A stretch of DNA of 64,000 nucleotides, taken from positions 21,612,001 through 21,676,000 of the forward strand of contig OX621247.1 of the NCBI GenBank assembly GCA_951640165.1, written 5' to 3'. The notes below the pieces were generated by a model that made no database searches, had not been told where the DNA came from, and worked only from the letters and a program-made list of their open reading frames with translations. The translations under genes and the position numbers were made by a program. The DNA comes from Pseudoips prasinana (taxonomy: Eukaryota > Arthropoda > Insecta > Lepidoptera > Nolidae). This document shows positions 21,535 to 32,645 of this stretch, in pieces. The number at the start of each line of letters is the position of its first letter. The stretch's first letter is position 1.

Positions 21535-22669
21535 TTTATAAATGGTTCCAGATATATACATATATATTATTTTCGATGATCGTTTAAATATTTTAAGGAG
21601 ATTCAGAGAACAGTCTACAAATTATTTTTAAGGAAGGAACATGCTTATCGCCCGGTGGCTCACTATAAACACAAAGATTAACCGGCTTGCTACTACAATA
21701 CTTAAATAGGGGCAGAAGAAAAGTAGAGCTTAAGTGGGTCGTAATATCTGTGCAAAGCGTTTATGCATCGGCTATAATTAATACACAGTAGATATAAGTC
21801 GTATTTACTACTTCTACCATAAAGTACACTCCGCACTCCGCCACTGGTACATACATAATTCTATCGCAGTCTCATACTTTCAATATAAAAGTACAAATTT
21901 TGCGCCTTCTAGTTATAAATACATCACAAAGTACACGTAATACTCATAAAAGGCATACATATTACTAAAATCTCAGCAAACAAGCCTCATATAGCCTGTT
22001 ATACATGTGTTTATACTTTGATCTCTGGCCCAAAACCACAGCCTCTCCATATGGTACGAATAATTTACACTGCACGCCAATCTTGACCTTACCTTTAAGA
22101 AATAGGACACTAAAGACGTTTCTAATAAGAGCTACGATGACCCTTATAGAGACCGCTATCTCGACATCCCCTTTTACGAGCTGTAGGGGCACACTAGGGG
22201 TGTGATGAACCCCGGGCACCAATATAATAGCGGTTAACGTACGGTTTCTCAATTTCACAAGATCTCAAGGTCTTAGAATTTAGAGATAAAGGATGGAACC
22301 TAGGTCTGAGGGTGGCTTTGTGTTTCCAATCTATTGCTTGTAAAGTCAAGTTCCTTTTGTTTGCAAATCTAATACGAAGAGGAGATTAGAAATTACAGAA
22401 ATACAACAGCGATAGACTAAGTATAATTTATAAAGAGGGGTTTTCAACTGTGTTACAATAATAGCTGCGTCATAAATTAGTAGTTATTTGTTGTACTTGG
22501 CATAGTGGTTAAGGTAGTCTCTAAAAACAATGATATTCATATTAAGAAACAAATCTTTTAAAAAAAGATTCCCGCTGTGTTTTCTGACAGTACTTCTCAG
22601 TAGTGTGTTAATAGATTTGGATTCGAATAAATGTTGAATTTGATTTTAATATAAATTTGAATTAATTCG
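21535..22669. other. no confident feature; 97-codon minus-strand frame
   Basis: The only notable frame is 97 codons on the minus strand (21965-22258). It has alternating hydrophobic and basic stretches but no motif or family I recognise, and it overlaps a 66-codon plus-strand frame. I regard both as unproven. Confidence 0.3.
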
Positions 22670-22674
22670 CTAGT

Positions 22675-22840
22675 TCTTCAGTGCCCTCGTATTTGGGGTT
22701 CGATTCCATGTCACAGTATGACTACATAGTCTTGAGGTTGCCCTGCTGGGGACCTTTTAGTTTGTCATCCATACATGACTGTATCGGTCAAAAGGCAAAA
22801 CGTAGTGATTTTACCTTTGTATGGATGATTGAATATATTT
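22675..22840 (+). repeat. possible SINE relic with B-box-like sequence
   Basis: 'ggggttcgattcca' (22696-22709) resembles a tRNA B box and is followed by a body ending in the 10 bp inverted repeat catccataca / tgtatggatg. The A box is not convincing. Confidence 0.3.
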
Positions 22841-22896
22841 CGGCGGGTACAATGTGGTGAAATGGGAAAGTAACATTCAGGTTTTACATACTATAG

Positions 22897-22955
22897 GAAC
22901 TGGCTTCTTAAGTAAAATAGACTACTTAAGTCTATTTTACTTAAGAAGCCAGTTC
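22897..22955. repeat. 26 bp-arm perfect hairpin, 7 nt loop
   Basis: 22897-22922 (gaactggcttctta...) is followed after 'tacttaa' by its exact reverse complement at 22930-22955. The flanks outside the arms are not complementary. Confidence 0.9.
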
Positions 22956-24484
22956 AATGCTTGTATTAATCGTTAATATTTACGAAAATATAAAAGCTTT
23001 TATAACATTGAAAGAATACGTCCAAACGTCCATCAGTATACAATCAAAAAGTCATAAAGAACTATATTTTACAAAGGGAGTTATTATATATTCTAGAATC
23101 CTCGAAAATTAAAACTTACTTGTAAAAGCTTTTCAAGTTTACAAAGAAAATGTTAAACATTTAAAATTCTAGTTCGTACGTATTATATGAATTTAAAGAA
23201 CAAATCGTAAAACTTTTTCTCATTAGTCGACAGAAATATAATGAACATACTTTCAAACCAAGTAGGTATTTTAAAAGGCTATTTTGAGGCTTATAAGGGA
23301 CGTTTTATTCTGTGGCCAGTTGTAAGAGGTTGAATGAGTAAAATCTAGAGGTACTGTACGTTTTAAGTAACAAACTTATTGTATTCGTATATTTTTATCA
23401 ACATTTTTATCTGGCTGTAATTTATTATTAGGCATGGCCGTAATTTAACGAAAATTAGTGTTCAAGAAGAATGTACCTAAATTAAAATATGTGACTGAAA
23501 AATTCTTGTTTTACCAATATATTGAACAAATTGATGATTTAGAATTACATTGCCGTACATACGGAAATACATTATTTTTCAGTTGTGTTTATTATACTTT
23601 TCATATAAACCGAAAGTTAAGGTCAGCATAGCGAAAATTCATTTTTATTTTATTTGGTAAGCTTACAGCTACATACAAAATGGTTACAAGAAAATATATA
23701 AATAAATACCATGTACTTATCATTTATGAATAAAAAAACCAGAAGCATGTATTCTACAAGTGATGAGTTCAGAACTCTTAACATCATCTATTTAGCTATA
23801 CAAGCTAAACTTAAGTCAACTATGGATTTTCTGTCAAATTTTAAAACACTTATACAATGAACTAATTTTGCAATGGTGCACTCAAGAGTAAATTCAAAAT
23901 CAGTTACAAATTTCATAGATAATATTGAAAATTATGTTACTGTTTTTACAGTCAATCTCTGAAATTTAATCACTGTTGATAAAATGTTTAAAACAGGAAA
24001 CACACTTATGCATGCGGTCGGGTTTTATGCGGTATTCATAAAAATTAAATAATATTTTTATGCGTTTAAGAAAAGCACTGAAGCCTCAAATGAATCGGGT
24101 GGTTTTTGTTTTGATGATTTTTTTCCATTCGAAGTTTTTCCGAGTTGTGTAGGTACCTATTAATTTTCAGTACCCTGTCCCTTACAACCTGTTTGACGTA
24201 ATATTTCTACGAAGACTAATATTAATAAAAATATATGAAGAGAGCTTAGCAAAAAAATACAAGCTATGTTAGACAAAAATGTAGGCATCATATTTTGTGA
24301 GAGATATTGATGAATTGACGGAGATTTTTTGTCCCTAAAGCTCGCCGTCTAGTTTAATATCGGCTAAATTAGGTACCTACTTATTACGTCTCAATCATAT
24401 TTTGGGATATAAATACCGTTTTTCCTATGTAAAAATTAATGCCACTGCTATACAAAAGCCTCAACAAAAGATTTATATACGTCA
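22956..24484. other. about 1.5 kb with no recognised feature
   Basis: Highly AT-rich, with no frames over 60 codons before 24402 and no element termini seen. Confidence 0.4.
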
Positions 24485-24670
24485 AAATTTTGAGTATGCC
24501 ATAATGGCCACGCTTGGCAGACGGGTTGGCGATTGCAGTATGATGGTCATAGTACACAGAGACGCTGCTGCCTGGTCTCTGAGAGTTATACCCTCGGGTC
24601 GACTTCTACGGCGCGATGAAATGTGGTAGTAATATTCTATGCCGTCAGCCACACAACCACAATAGGTATG
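24485..24670. repeat. Tail-C repeat
   Basis: 'cgcttggcagacgggttggc', 'gacgctgctgcctg', 'ccctcgggtcgacttctacg' and 'gccgtcagccacacaacc' occur in the same order at 40.8, 48.9 and 54.3 kb. At 54.3 kb the block directly follows an (ATC)n / 'ctgctggaca' LINE end, so the sense strand of the parent element is minus. Confidence 0.65.
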
Positions 24671-25049
24671 CACAACCCTAATTATTGTATTTCTACTAAG
24701 AAACTGCTACAGTTCCTACCTTATCCCACACACTCAAATTGTTAAGCTGTCGAAGTAGCCGTGGTCAGGCCCTTACGTCAAGTGCCGCATTATGAACGTC
24801 TGCCACTCGCAACCCTTGTTCAGATTCTAAATTGAAAATTTAAGAAACGTTTGTGAACTATTCTACTTTTGTTGACCATTGTGGTCAGCCGTTGTTTAAG
24901 ACTGCCTTCTAAATCGAAGCTGGGTTGAAATGGCAGAGAAGTGCTTGAAACCTTTTAATCGCCACAGTCATATATAGTAGACTATACAAAATGTGCCCGG
25001 CATGCAATTATATGACTCTTTTAGAATCTAACTCATGAAAACCTACCTA
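24671..25049. other. no recognised feature
   Basis: Nothing identified. Confidence 0.4.
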
Positions 25050-25200
25050 GGCACAGTACCAGGGCCACTGGGGCAGCAGCGCCGCCTGTATACTTACTAC
25101 CACCTAACTACGGTGGCCAACTCGCATGCCAAGCTCGGTGACTACGACCTCTCCAAATGGCAACGTTACTACAACGGACAGTAATGCTAATGATGATGAC
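25050..25200 (+). repeat. Tail-R, shortened
   Basis: 'gggccactggggcagcagcg', 'ccgcctgtatacttactacc', 'ctcgcatgccaagctcggtg' and 'ctccaaatggcaacgtt' end at 'taatgatgatgac'. It is an internally shortened member of the family. Confidence 0.6.
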
Positions 25201-25322
25201 ACAAGAATGATGACCAAGATAAATAGATAATATGTTCATGAACACAAACATTTGTTTTGTGCGAAGATCGAACTCGCAACCTTCAGAACAGAAAGTAGGT
25301 GCATTACGACGTCACAGCGGAA
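25201..25322 (-). repeat. tRNA-headed SINE fragment
   Basis: The antisense B box is 'gatcgaactcgcaacc' and the body 'gttcatgaacacaaacattt' resembles the SINE-B 5' body. The 3' half is missing. Confidence 0.5.
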
Positions 25323-25949
25323 TTAACCTGTTAAATCTTCTTAGATACACAGGCCTCGTCCCAGAGACAAAAAAGCTCTAGGTATCTCTAAAACACTTTG
25401 ACTTTAAAAGTCTCTTTGATAAGTCAAACATTGACTTCTACAAAATTTATAATTGTTACAAAACTAATAACTAGTTAACTAAATAGATCTTCACAAAATT
25501 TATATCTTTTGGAGATTTTTCATACAATTACAAAAGTCCGTAATACATTTTGTAATGAGAAAAATAATGAAGTTTACCCTCGATTTTCTTTGTTCGTTAC
25601 TCGTTTAGATCATATATTATTATTATGTCTAAAAATGAATACTGCCCGGGGATATCTCATATTAACAACGTCAGACGAGCTTGTGTGAGAAATAAAATAT
25701 AAATTATTCAACAAAGGCAACGAGCCCATGTTTCATCTTTTCCATTATGTATAAATATTTGAAGAGATGTTCGTTTAACCTTATTTCGTAAATTAACAAG
25801 CCTAGGTTAGACGGTATGTTAACAAATTTACATTCGCGGAATTAATTGAAGCTCTGAACCACCTATGTATACAGGGAGACGGGCAATTAACCTGGAACTT
25901 TATAAAATGTATTCTTCCAATATTCTTATTTAACTTCATTGCCTCGTTG
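25323..25949. other. no recognised feature
   Basis: AT-rich DNA; no gene seen. Confidence 0.4.
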
Positions 25950-26162
25950 GTCGTTAACCGTGTGGTTTCCGGTCTAGAAAATATTATAGGCCCACCCCAT
26001 AACATACCGTGAGAGTCGTAAAAGGCGACCAGTGTCCTAGCTACCACATAACTGCGGTCGTCAACTCATATGGCCAAGGCAAACCCTTCCAAATGCTAAT
26101 GTTATAGAAACCTTTGAGGGTAGCCTATATCCCACAGTGGACGATGTCAGGCTGATTATATT
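25950..26162 (+). repeat. Tail-R
   Basis: 'taaccgtgtggtttccggtc', 'gtcgtaaaaggcgaccagtg', 'ggcaaacccttccaaatgct' and 'gtggacgatgtcaggctgat' give the full family order. An 81-codon minus frame over it is incidental. Confidence 0.65.
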
Positions 26163-26219
26163 ATGTGTGCTTCGTTGGTCCTGGGATAAAACCACAATAT
26201 GTCTAATAAAAAGTGTTAT

Positions 26220-26345
26220 TGGTAGTAGCCGCCCAGAGTTTGGAAGTTTGAAGAAAAGCTTTCGGTCCTACAACTGACTCCACCGCATTCATGTCGGATA
26301 ACTGACTGAGAGAGCTGAGAGTGGAATTTTTCTTAATGGGCTAGT
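26220..26345 (+). repeat. possible SINE-A body fragment
   Basis: 'cagagtttggaagtttg' and 'gctttcggtcctac' loosely follow the SINE-A body. Low similarity. Confidence 0.3.
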
Positions 26346-26679
26346 TTCCATCGACATTGAACTTATTCAAAAAAAATCATCCTGAATAAGCGAATCTTTT
26401 AAAGTATGAAGAAAACATGTGAGTGGCAGAACAGGCAGAATAGAAGAACGGCATTGCAAATATTTGTACTAACATAATTTGATACTAATATAATAAGCCA
26501 AATTAGTATCGAAATCTGATACTTTACGTTAGTTTGATAATCAGGCAAATCAAACCGATATGAAGTAAAGGAAGTTAAGTTTACAACTTGTATTACCTAC
26601 CCTTGTTGGGAATAAACCTCTTCTCTTTCTTCTTCTCTTCAGGTTATCAAGTCGACTGTATATTTTTATGCTATTATGT

Positions 26680-26912
26680 TTGACTGGCTAATCCAGAGGT
26701 CGTGGGTTCGATTCCCAGCCGGGACAAATCTTTATGTGATGTTCGAAATCTGTGTCTGGGTGTAATTTATCCATAATATGCTTGTATGTATTTAGAAATA
26801 TATAAGTATTTTAATCAGTTGTCTGGTTGCCATAGTACAGGCTCTGCCTAGTTTGGGATCAGATGGCAGTGTTTTAGTTAGCCCAAGATATTTACTTATT
26901 ATTTATGATTCT
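26680..26912 (+). repeat. SINE-B
   Basis: The B box is 'gtgggttcgattcccagccg', the body 'gacaaatctttatgtgatgt', then 'tgtctgggtgtaattta', 'gtctggttgccatagtacag' and 'agtttgggatcagatggcag', with a TTA-type tail. Confidence 0.85.
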
Positions 26913-26971
26913 TTGTTTCTGCGTTGCTCATCAGCCGATTATGGTAATTATTTTACAATCGATTCGAATCA

Positions 26972-27090
26972 CCATCATCATCATCATCATATCAGCTGAA
27001 AGACGTCACTGCTGGACAAAGACCTCCCCCAAAGATCTCCACAATTTCCGGTCTTGCGCTATTAGCATCCAGCAGTGATCGAATGTTCCC
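26972..27090 (-). repeat. Tail-D LINE 3' end with (ATC)n
   Basis: (CAT)n from 26971 leads into 'cagctgaaagacgtcactgc', 'tggacaaagacctccccc' and 'cggtcttgcgctattagcat', the antisense of the Tail-D 3' end. A 5' truncation follows soon after. Confidence 0.65.
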
Positions 27091-27167
27091 ATATAAATTG
27101 TTCCAATGGATTATCTACTTTGCAAGGTAATACGTTTTTACACAATAATGTATTCCAAATTAGTAAT

Positions 27168-27486
27168 CTATACATATAATAAAATCGTAGGAAAGTCAAA
27201 ACTGTACATTTAGTTTTTTAAAAGGATACCTGGGGCGTGATCTATAATGGATATCGAGGGCAAACATATCGATTTAGAATTTTTTTCTGTTTATCTTGTT
27301 TGTCTGTATGTATGTCCGGGCTAAACTCAAATGTACGCATGGATTTACTTCAAATTTCATGAATTCATGAATATTACTAAGAGGTCGGGGCAACATTAGG
27401 CTACATTTTATCACGCTATCACCTACGGGGGAGGACCTATGATAATTTATAAAATGTAACGCGGGTAAAACCGCGGGGCACAGCTA
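27168..27486 (+). mobile_element. Non-autonomous Helitron, complete-looking
   Basis: It starts TCTATACATATAATAAAATC and contains 'gtctgtatgtatgtccgggc', 'ttactaagaggtcggggcaa' and 'cacctacgggggaggac'. It ends in the hairpin gcgggtaaaaccgc with 'ggggcacagcta' close behind. It is about 319 bp with no coding capacity. The closest relatives are at 10015-10336 and 59099-59414. Confidence 0.85.
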
Positions 27487-28544
27487 TTATACATAATTTA
27501 GAAGTCACTTCCGGTTCTTGACAGAGTTTACCGTTTATACAGGATTTGAGGCCAACTGCCTCTAACTATTCAACTCAAATTATGTACCTACATAATACAT
27601 TAAGAAGAGGAGCCGTATCATGAATAATTGTAAGCCAACAACATTGTTTAGTTTAATCAAAGAGCCAGTGATTGCCTTCGCTAACCTTGTCTGTATAAAC
27701 TTCAGGGCAAATTCAATTAATGCTGGGATCACAACAATAACAGTTTTAGATAATTATGTTTATATTCCAAACTGAGGTGGCACTGGCCTCTATTAATTTA
27801 CCTATAATTATGTAATCTACTGTTAATTAGTGTCGGAATTTAATTTGATTAGCGCTTGATTACTAGCATATGGATGGCAAATAAATACTGCATTGTTGGC
27901 AAATGTCTGATGGATAATAAAGATAATTTATGTGCAACATCATGTTTTTAAAAAGTTTTCGTATTAGAAAGTTATTCGATAGGTTTAATAATGATGTGTG
28001 GTGACGGCAACGAATATCAGAATATTTTACTTTGTTTTGTTTTATTTGGGAAAAATATGGTGACAATTAACTAAGTTAGTATAAAATAAGGATAACTTAG
28101 GAATTTAGCATTTTCCATCATCATCTCATCCCGTGGAAAATTAAGAAACGAAATTGAACCTGTGAACTTTACTTTAAAGTTTTTTAATTTAAAATTTGAA
28201 GAAAATTTAAAGCTTAGTTAACAAAGCTTTGCAATCGGAAGTATGAAAATATTACCAACACAATATATCATATTAATACAACCATTTGGTAATATTCCAG
28301 TTTTATTAAATTATTGAGACACTGAAAACAATTAACCCGTAGGTACATCTCCGATCAGACTTCAGTTCTATGAAAACAAATTACATTAACAGCATCCGCC
28401 GCGCTCATGTTAATTCAACTGAAATCGGTTTTATCCTTTGAGGTAAATTATTGAATCATTCACTACAATGAAAATAATAAATACGGTATGTAAGGAACAG
28501 CATAATTTTAACAAAGGGCATTTGTTATAAGGTTTTTGCAATGC
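27487..28544. other. about 1 kb with no recognised feature
   Basis: AT-rich, no element recognised; a 67-codon minus-strand frame at 27863-28066 has no recognised similarity. Confidence 0.4.
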
Positions 28545-28815
28545 CTACGCATGCCGGCCGCAAAAGGTGTCTGCGAATAGGTATGTTGCACTCGCACTGA
28601 CTAAACCTAAATTGCCGTGGACTTCTCTCCGCGCCTTCGAATGGAGCCCCTGAAACGCGGGTATGCTGTTCCGGTGCCCTCTTTTACACAATGTCCCACA
28701 TGGTGTGGGGCTCGTGCCCTGCGAGGACAAGTTCAGGTCCTTCAGGATTACAGGCTCGCTCCAACCGGCACAGCGACTGCCACCACAGCCCCGAGGGGGA
28801 GAATGGTTGGTATTT
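28545..28815. other. GC-rich island of unknown nature
   Basis: Markedly richer in G and C than its surroundings, with frames of 80 codons (plus, 28617-28859) and 61 codons (minus, 28545-28730). Neither translation is recognisable. It could be a decayed coding exon of a transposable element or host gene. No splice or start signal decides. Confidence 0.35.
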
Positions 28816-29166
28816 CGAAAGATGTAAGCATATACAACTATAGTTACCCGAAATTATGAAATATACCCATATTTAGACACAACTGTTTTCCAACATTTTA
28901 CGTAACATATTATGAATACTTAATTATGAAAGAACGTGTATCAGATTTGGTGCGTAACTCTCATAATTTCTCTTAACAATATACGGTTGAAATACTAAAG
29001 CGTAAATAACATTCTAAGAATTTTATTAACCCATGCTGTCTATTATCTCCATAAACCGGAGTCGAATTAAAATTACCTTCTTATAATACTCAGAAATAAG
29101 ATATATAAAATTCGGATTTTCTCACTCTATAATTAATTAGAAAAAACTAATTGAGATAGGTTTTTC
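28816..29166. other. no recognised feature
   Basis: AT-rich DNA. Confidence 0.4.
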
Positions 29167-29189
29167 GAAGTTATACTTCTTTTGGCGCG

Positions 29190-29396
29190 ATGGAGAAAAA
29201 TGATGAGAGTGAATTTTTACGATGCGCGCGCACACCGACACCTAAATTTAACAGCATGAAGTTAGTTCTAGATGAGAGTGAATTTTTACGATGCGCGCGC
29301 ACACCGACATCTAAATTTAACAGCATGAAGTTAGTTCTAGGTGGTATGAAAATTGATAACTATGTTCAAGTTGTATATTCTAGTATTTTTATTTAA
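29190..29396 (+). CDS. Short ORF with a duplicated 23-residue unit
   Basis: The 68-codon frame starts at ATG 29190. After MEKN come two copies of a 23-residue unit beginning DESEFLRCARTPT and ending FNSMKLVL, then GGMKIDNY and a hydrophobic end. At DNA level 29202-29270 and 29271-29339 are 69 bp copies differing at one base, which changes Pro to Ser. The duplication keeps frame, and no stop appears, but the protein is unlike anything I recognise. It lies within the candidate element, so it may be a relic of a longer transposon gene. Expression is unproven. Confidence 0.3.
   Translation: MEKNDESEFLRCARTPTPKFNSMKLVLDESEFLRCARTPTSKFNSMKLVLGGMKIDNYVQVVYSSIFI
29202..29339 (+). repeat. 69 bp tandem duplication (2 units)
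   Basis: Units 29202-29270 and 29271-29339 are 68/69 identical (acacc versus acatc). The near identity implies a recent event. Confidence 0.9.
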
Positions 29397-29639
29397 ATAA
29401 AATCTTTTTGATTAATTTTAATATTTAGGTATCGTTAATCACTACTGCATTTTAGTTATTTTTTTTCCATACGCCTAAGAAGTATAACTTCTAACGCGTG
29501 TACATAAGTACACACAGATTTTTTTTTTTATTAAGCACTTTTGAACAATACCTATAATAAAGCTATTGGGAAGGATTGGCAAGGTTTTTTCGTACTCATA
29601 AATGGTACTATCTTTATTAGTGTTTAAATAACCATCCTT

Positions 29640-29815
29640 ACCAATGTTGCGGGAGACATAAGAAGCATGTAAGTCATGGACACAAAGCGCTACCAGACTC
29701 AGAACAACATTTTATTGGTAACACATATAGTTGCCCTGTGTGGGACTCAAACTCAGACATAAGGGCGCAAAAGTAGTAGCGACAACTTTAATCATTACGC
29801 CACACGGGCAAATCT
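29640..29815 (-). repeat. tRNA-headed SINE-like repeat
   Basis: The antisense B-box-like 'gggactcaaactcagac' and A-box-like end 'catta cgcc acacgggca' region (29795-29812) are followed leftwards by 'aacacatatagttgccctgt'. The body differs from SINE-A and SINE-B, so it may be a third family. Confidence 0.45.
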
Positions 29816-29929
29816 AAATGAATTATTTGGAAAAGTTCACTAGATACGACCTATCACTCACCTAAAGTAAGATTAGATATAGTATATATAGTACCTACAT
29901 AAAGCGGAGGAAAGTGCTACTTAAACCTG

Positions 29930-30193
29930 ATGAAAAATAAATTCTTCCAACTAACCCTTACTTACTCATCTGCTGCCGCAGAATTCATAGTTAGCTTTAT
30001 ATCACCCATGGGAGTTGTATTCTTAGCTGGCAACACAATAAAGCCTATATATCGTGACATAATCTCTCAACAACAAGTCATAACGGGTAATGAAAACGTA
30101 CTATCGCCTTCAAGGCTACAAATAAGTGTGAAGCTCAAGGGAAATCATAAACAAAGGCGCATTGTAGCGACGTGTACGTGTGAGCAAAAGTAG
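29930..30193 (+). other. unassigned 87-codon open frame
   Basis: An ATG-initiated frame with a hydrophobic stretch near residues 20-37 (FIVSFISPMGVVFLAG) and a basic, Cys-containing end. No family was recognised and no promoter or splice context seen; it may be chance or a decayed element. Confidence 0.2.
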
Positions 30194-30362
30194 CCAACAT
30201 AAATAATTCTACGTTTTATTTAATATAGTTAAGTGTTGATAGAACTACGTTCTAAAAGATTCTGAGAAATAAATGGGGCAAAATAATTGAACCACTAATT
30301 TTAAAAGGGAATGAAATCATTGGGGGTAGGGTCAGCAACACTTTTAAAGTTTGCTAACTCTT

Positions 30363-30487
30363 AAAGGCCGGCAACGCACCCGCGACTCCTCTGGTGTTGC
30401 GAGTGTGCATGGGCGGCGGTGATCACTTTTCATCAGGTGACCCAGTTGCTCGTTTGCCGCCCTCTGATATGAAAAACAAAACCACAA
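30363..30487 (+). repeat. SINE-H with A-rich end
   Basis: 'aaaggccggcaacgcacccg', 'ctggtgttgcgagtgtgcat', 'gggcggcggtgatcactttt' and 'catcaggtgacccagttgct' end at 'tatgaaaaacaaaacc'. This phrase is one of the commonest short repeats in lepidopteran genomes. Confidence 0.8.
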
Positions 30488-30854
30488 ATTAGTAAAATAA
30501 GTCGACAAATACGGCTTTAGCCCACACTTGCCTCTATTGTCCGGTAAAACAGTAGCTCCAACATGTTTTTTTTTTAAGTAAAAATGCTAATAGAAATAAC
30601 TGAATGGCTCTTGCTTTTATAATAATAACGTCTCTCTTAAGCATGTAAGATTCTTCTTGCTATCTTGGTACTAGCTTTCAAAAATAGAACATAAATTTGA
30701 GATTAAACACATAACAAGGCCTGTTCTCTTATTTTTAGAAGTTTTACTTTCATTTAAATACGCACATCGCCACTTCAATGAATGCCAATCTACGAGTACC
30801 TATGATCTATTTTAGCGTTATTAGCTTCCAGCTGACCCCATAATCTATACACTA

Positions 30855-31112
30855 CATATAATAATAGTAATAATATCCTGGCACATTATTCACACACGGC
30901 CATCTGATCCCCAACTAAGCAGAGCTTGGTACTATGAAAATCAGATAATTGATATACTACAAATACTACTTTTCTTACATACATTGATAATAACACCCAG
31001 ACTTAGGACTAACAGACATGTTTATGCACACAAGTATCCGTCCTGGGTAGGAATCGAACCCACGACCTGCGGCGTGCAAGGCAAACATACCAACCACGCC
31101 AATTTTTTTATG
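30855..31112 (-). repeat. SINE-B
   Basis: Antisense 3' part 'ggccatctgatccccaacta' at the left, then 'aatcagataattgatatact', 'caggactaacagacatg'-type body, antisense B box 'ggaatcgaacccacgacctg' and 'caaccacgcca' at the head. Confidence 0.85.
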
Positions 31113-31499
31113 TTTATCTTGATTATTAACGACCACGTTTGAGCGCAGACATCTACCCTCAAACCTGATATAAATAAATTATTATAGCCTCAAGTACTCT
31201 AGTATAGTCGTATATCACTCAAATCATCAGCTAAGTATAAATTATGTAAGCCTTGCGGGTACTATCAGAAAGACTGGATTGGTTTCATTACCTTTAAGTA
31301 ATGTGATCACATAAATCGCCATTACATTATCTGTGTCTCTCGATACTTAATGAAGTTGATTTAAAAATTTACAACAATTTGATGCAGTTACGATCCCAGC
31401 TTTTTAATTAATGTTATCTTTTATTACTGGTGCCATTGTAAACAACGAATAAGTCCAGTATTAAAATTAATATGAGTTTATGATTAAGACTTTAATGTA
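31113..31499. other. no recognised feature
   Basis: AT-rich DNA. Confidence 0.4.
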
Positions 31500-31632
31500 C
31501 AGACGCCAGCACATCCAGCTTCTCCAATCTGTCAATTTTCTTTTATAGATTTTCAACTTTATCACAAAAGAATAAGGTTCAATTGGTCCCCCAAATCTGT
31601 CAAATTTCCGTAGTTTAATGTGCTGGCATCTG
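31500..31632. mobile_element. MITE-1, copy 3
   Basis: TA|CAGACGCCAGCACATCCAGC at the left and ATGTGCTGGCATCTG|TA at the right, with 'tcaactttatcacaaaagaa' inside. TA target sites are present on both sides. Confidence 0.85.
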
Positions 31633-31634
31633 TA

Positions 31635-32214
31635 CCTGACGGGGAAGAGGCTGGATATGTTTGTGTTTAAAAGAGTGACGTCAGCAACACTGACATTCTT
31701 TATCGTTGGTTTCTTACATTGAGGGTTTTTAATCCATGGGACAGTTAAAATTGAAGATAGGTTTTACAACGTTTATTTCTCGAGCTAAGAGGCGATGTGC
31801 ACTGTAAGACGGCTCGAACAAGAATTAATCTTTGCTTTTTTACATGAAGTTGACAGTTAGCCTAAGAGGCTTTCACTGCTTCTCCGGACATGAATCTTTG
31901 TTCCGGCCATCCTGCCTTTTATAAGTAACATATTGGGGTGATTGTGAATCACTTGTTTATGCCGTTCGGAACACGTGCTAAATGACGTAGTTGGCGTTAC
32001 TAGGCGAAAAAGCAGCTTTATGCAACCAACTCACCCGTCTTGCTCGGAGATTCAGATATTCAGTACTTAAACTAATAGGATATAATTTAAGAAAAATTGT
32101 ATCGGCCATCTTGAGATATTAATATTCCGAATAAATCAGAACAAGTCTTAATTTTGATATGTTTTGTATAAGAAAACCTGTTATTTATTTTTTGTGGGTA
32201 AAGAATTTTTAAAT
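31635..32214. other. no recognised feature
   Basis: Nothing identified; possibly includes an old repeat sharing 'gacggctcga' with 8587. Confidence 0.35.
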
Positions 32215-32346
32215 ATCAACAGCCTGATATCGTCCGCTGTTGGACATAGGCCTCCTACAAAGGTTTCCACAATGTTGCCATTTGGAAGGGTTTGCCGTAG
32301 TTACCGCGCTTGGTATGCGAGCTGTTGGCGAGCGTAGTTAAGTATT
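32215..32346 (-). repeat. Tail-R, truncated
   Basis: 'caacagcctgatatcgtccg', 'ctgttggacataggcctcct' and 'atttggaagggtttgccgta' match the antisense family; the far part is missing where a SINE-A follows. Confidence 0.65.
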
Positions 32347-32349
32347 AGC

Positions 32350-32645
32350 TAATAATGTCCTCCTAGCCGAATTAGCGCCCCGGCGTCTAGTCTCAATAGA
32401 GATTAACCATCTGCGCGGGAAATATTATAGTGCACAAGTGTGTGCGCAAACACAGGAACACTTTCTATTCCATCACTCTCATGATGGGATGGGACGCCTA
32501 GCGGCACGACCGGAAAGAGGTCAGGTACAGGACCGATGACTTTGCGTGCTCTTAGGAGGTATAATACCGAGAACACCCAGACTTCGAGCTGATGCTGAGA
32601 AATGTTTTTGTTATTAATTTGCCCAGCCATCTCACAAACCATAAC
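32350..32645 (-). repeat. SINE-A body, head lost
   Basis: It contains 'gtctagtctcaatagagatt', 'tattatagtgcacaagtgtg', 'aacacaggaacactttctat', 'gcgtgctcttaggagg' and 'agacttcgagctgatgctga' in antisense order. The tRNA-like head expected near 32640 is not recognisable. Confidence 0.75.

Larger units (their letters stand above)
29167..29492 (+). mobile_element. Candidate fold-back-ended element with internal ORF
   Basis: The left end 'gaagttatacttcttttggc' and the reverse complement of the right end (near 29470-29492, 'agaagttatacttcttaggc') match over about 20 bp, giving inverted ends of a ~326 bp unit. Each end is itself a short palindrome (gaagttatacttc). The superfamily is unknown and no target duplication is certain. 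The interior has a short open frame with a perfect-period duplication. Confidence 0.5.
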
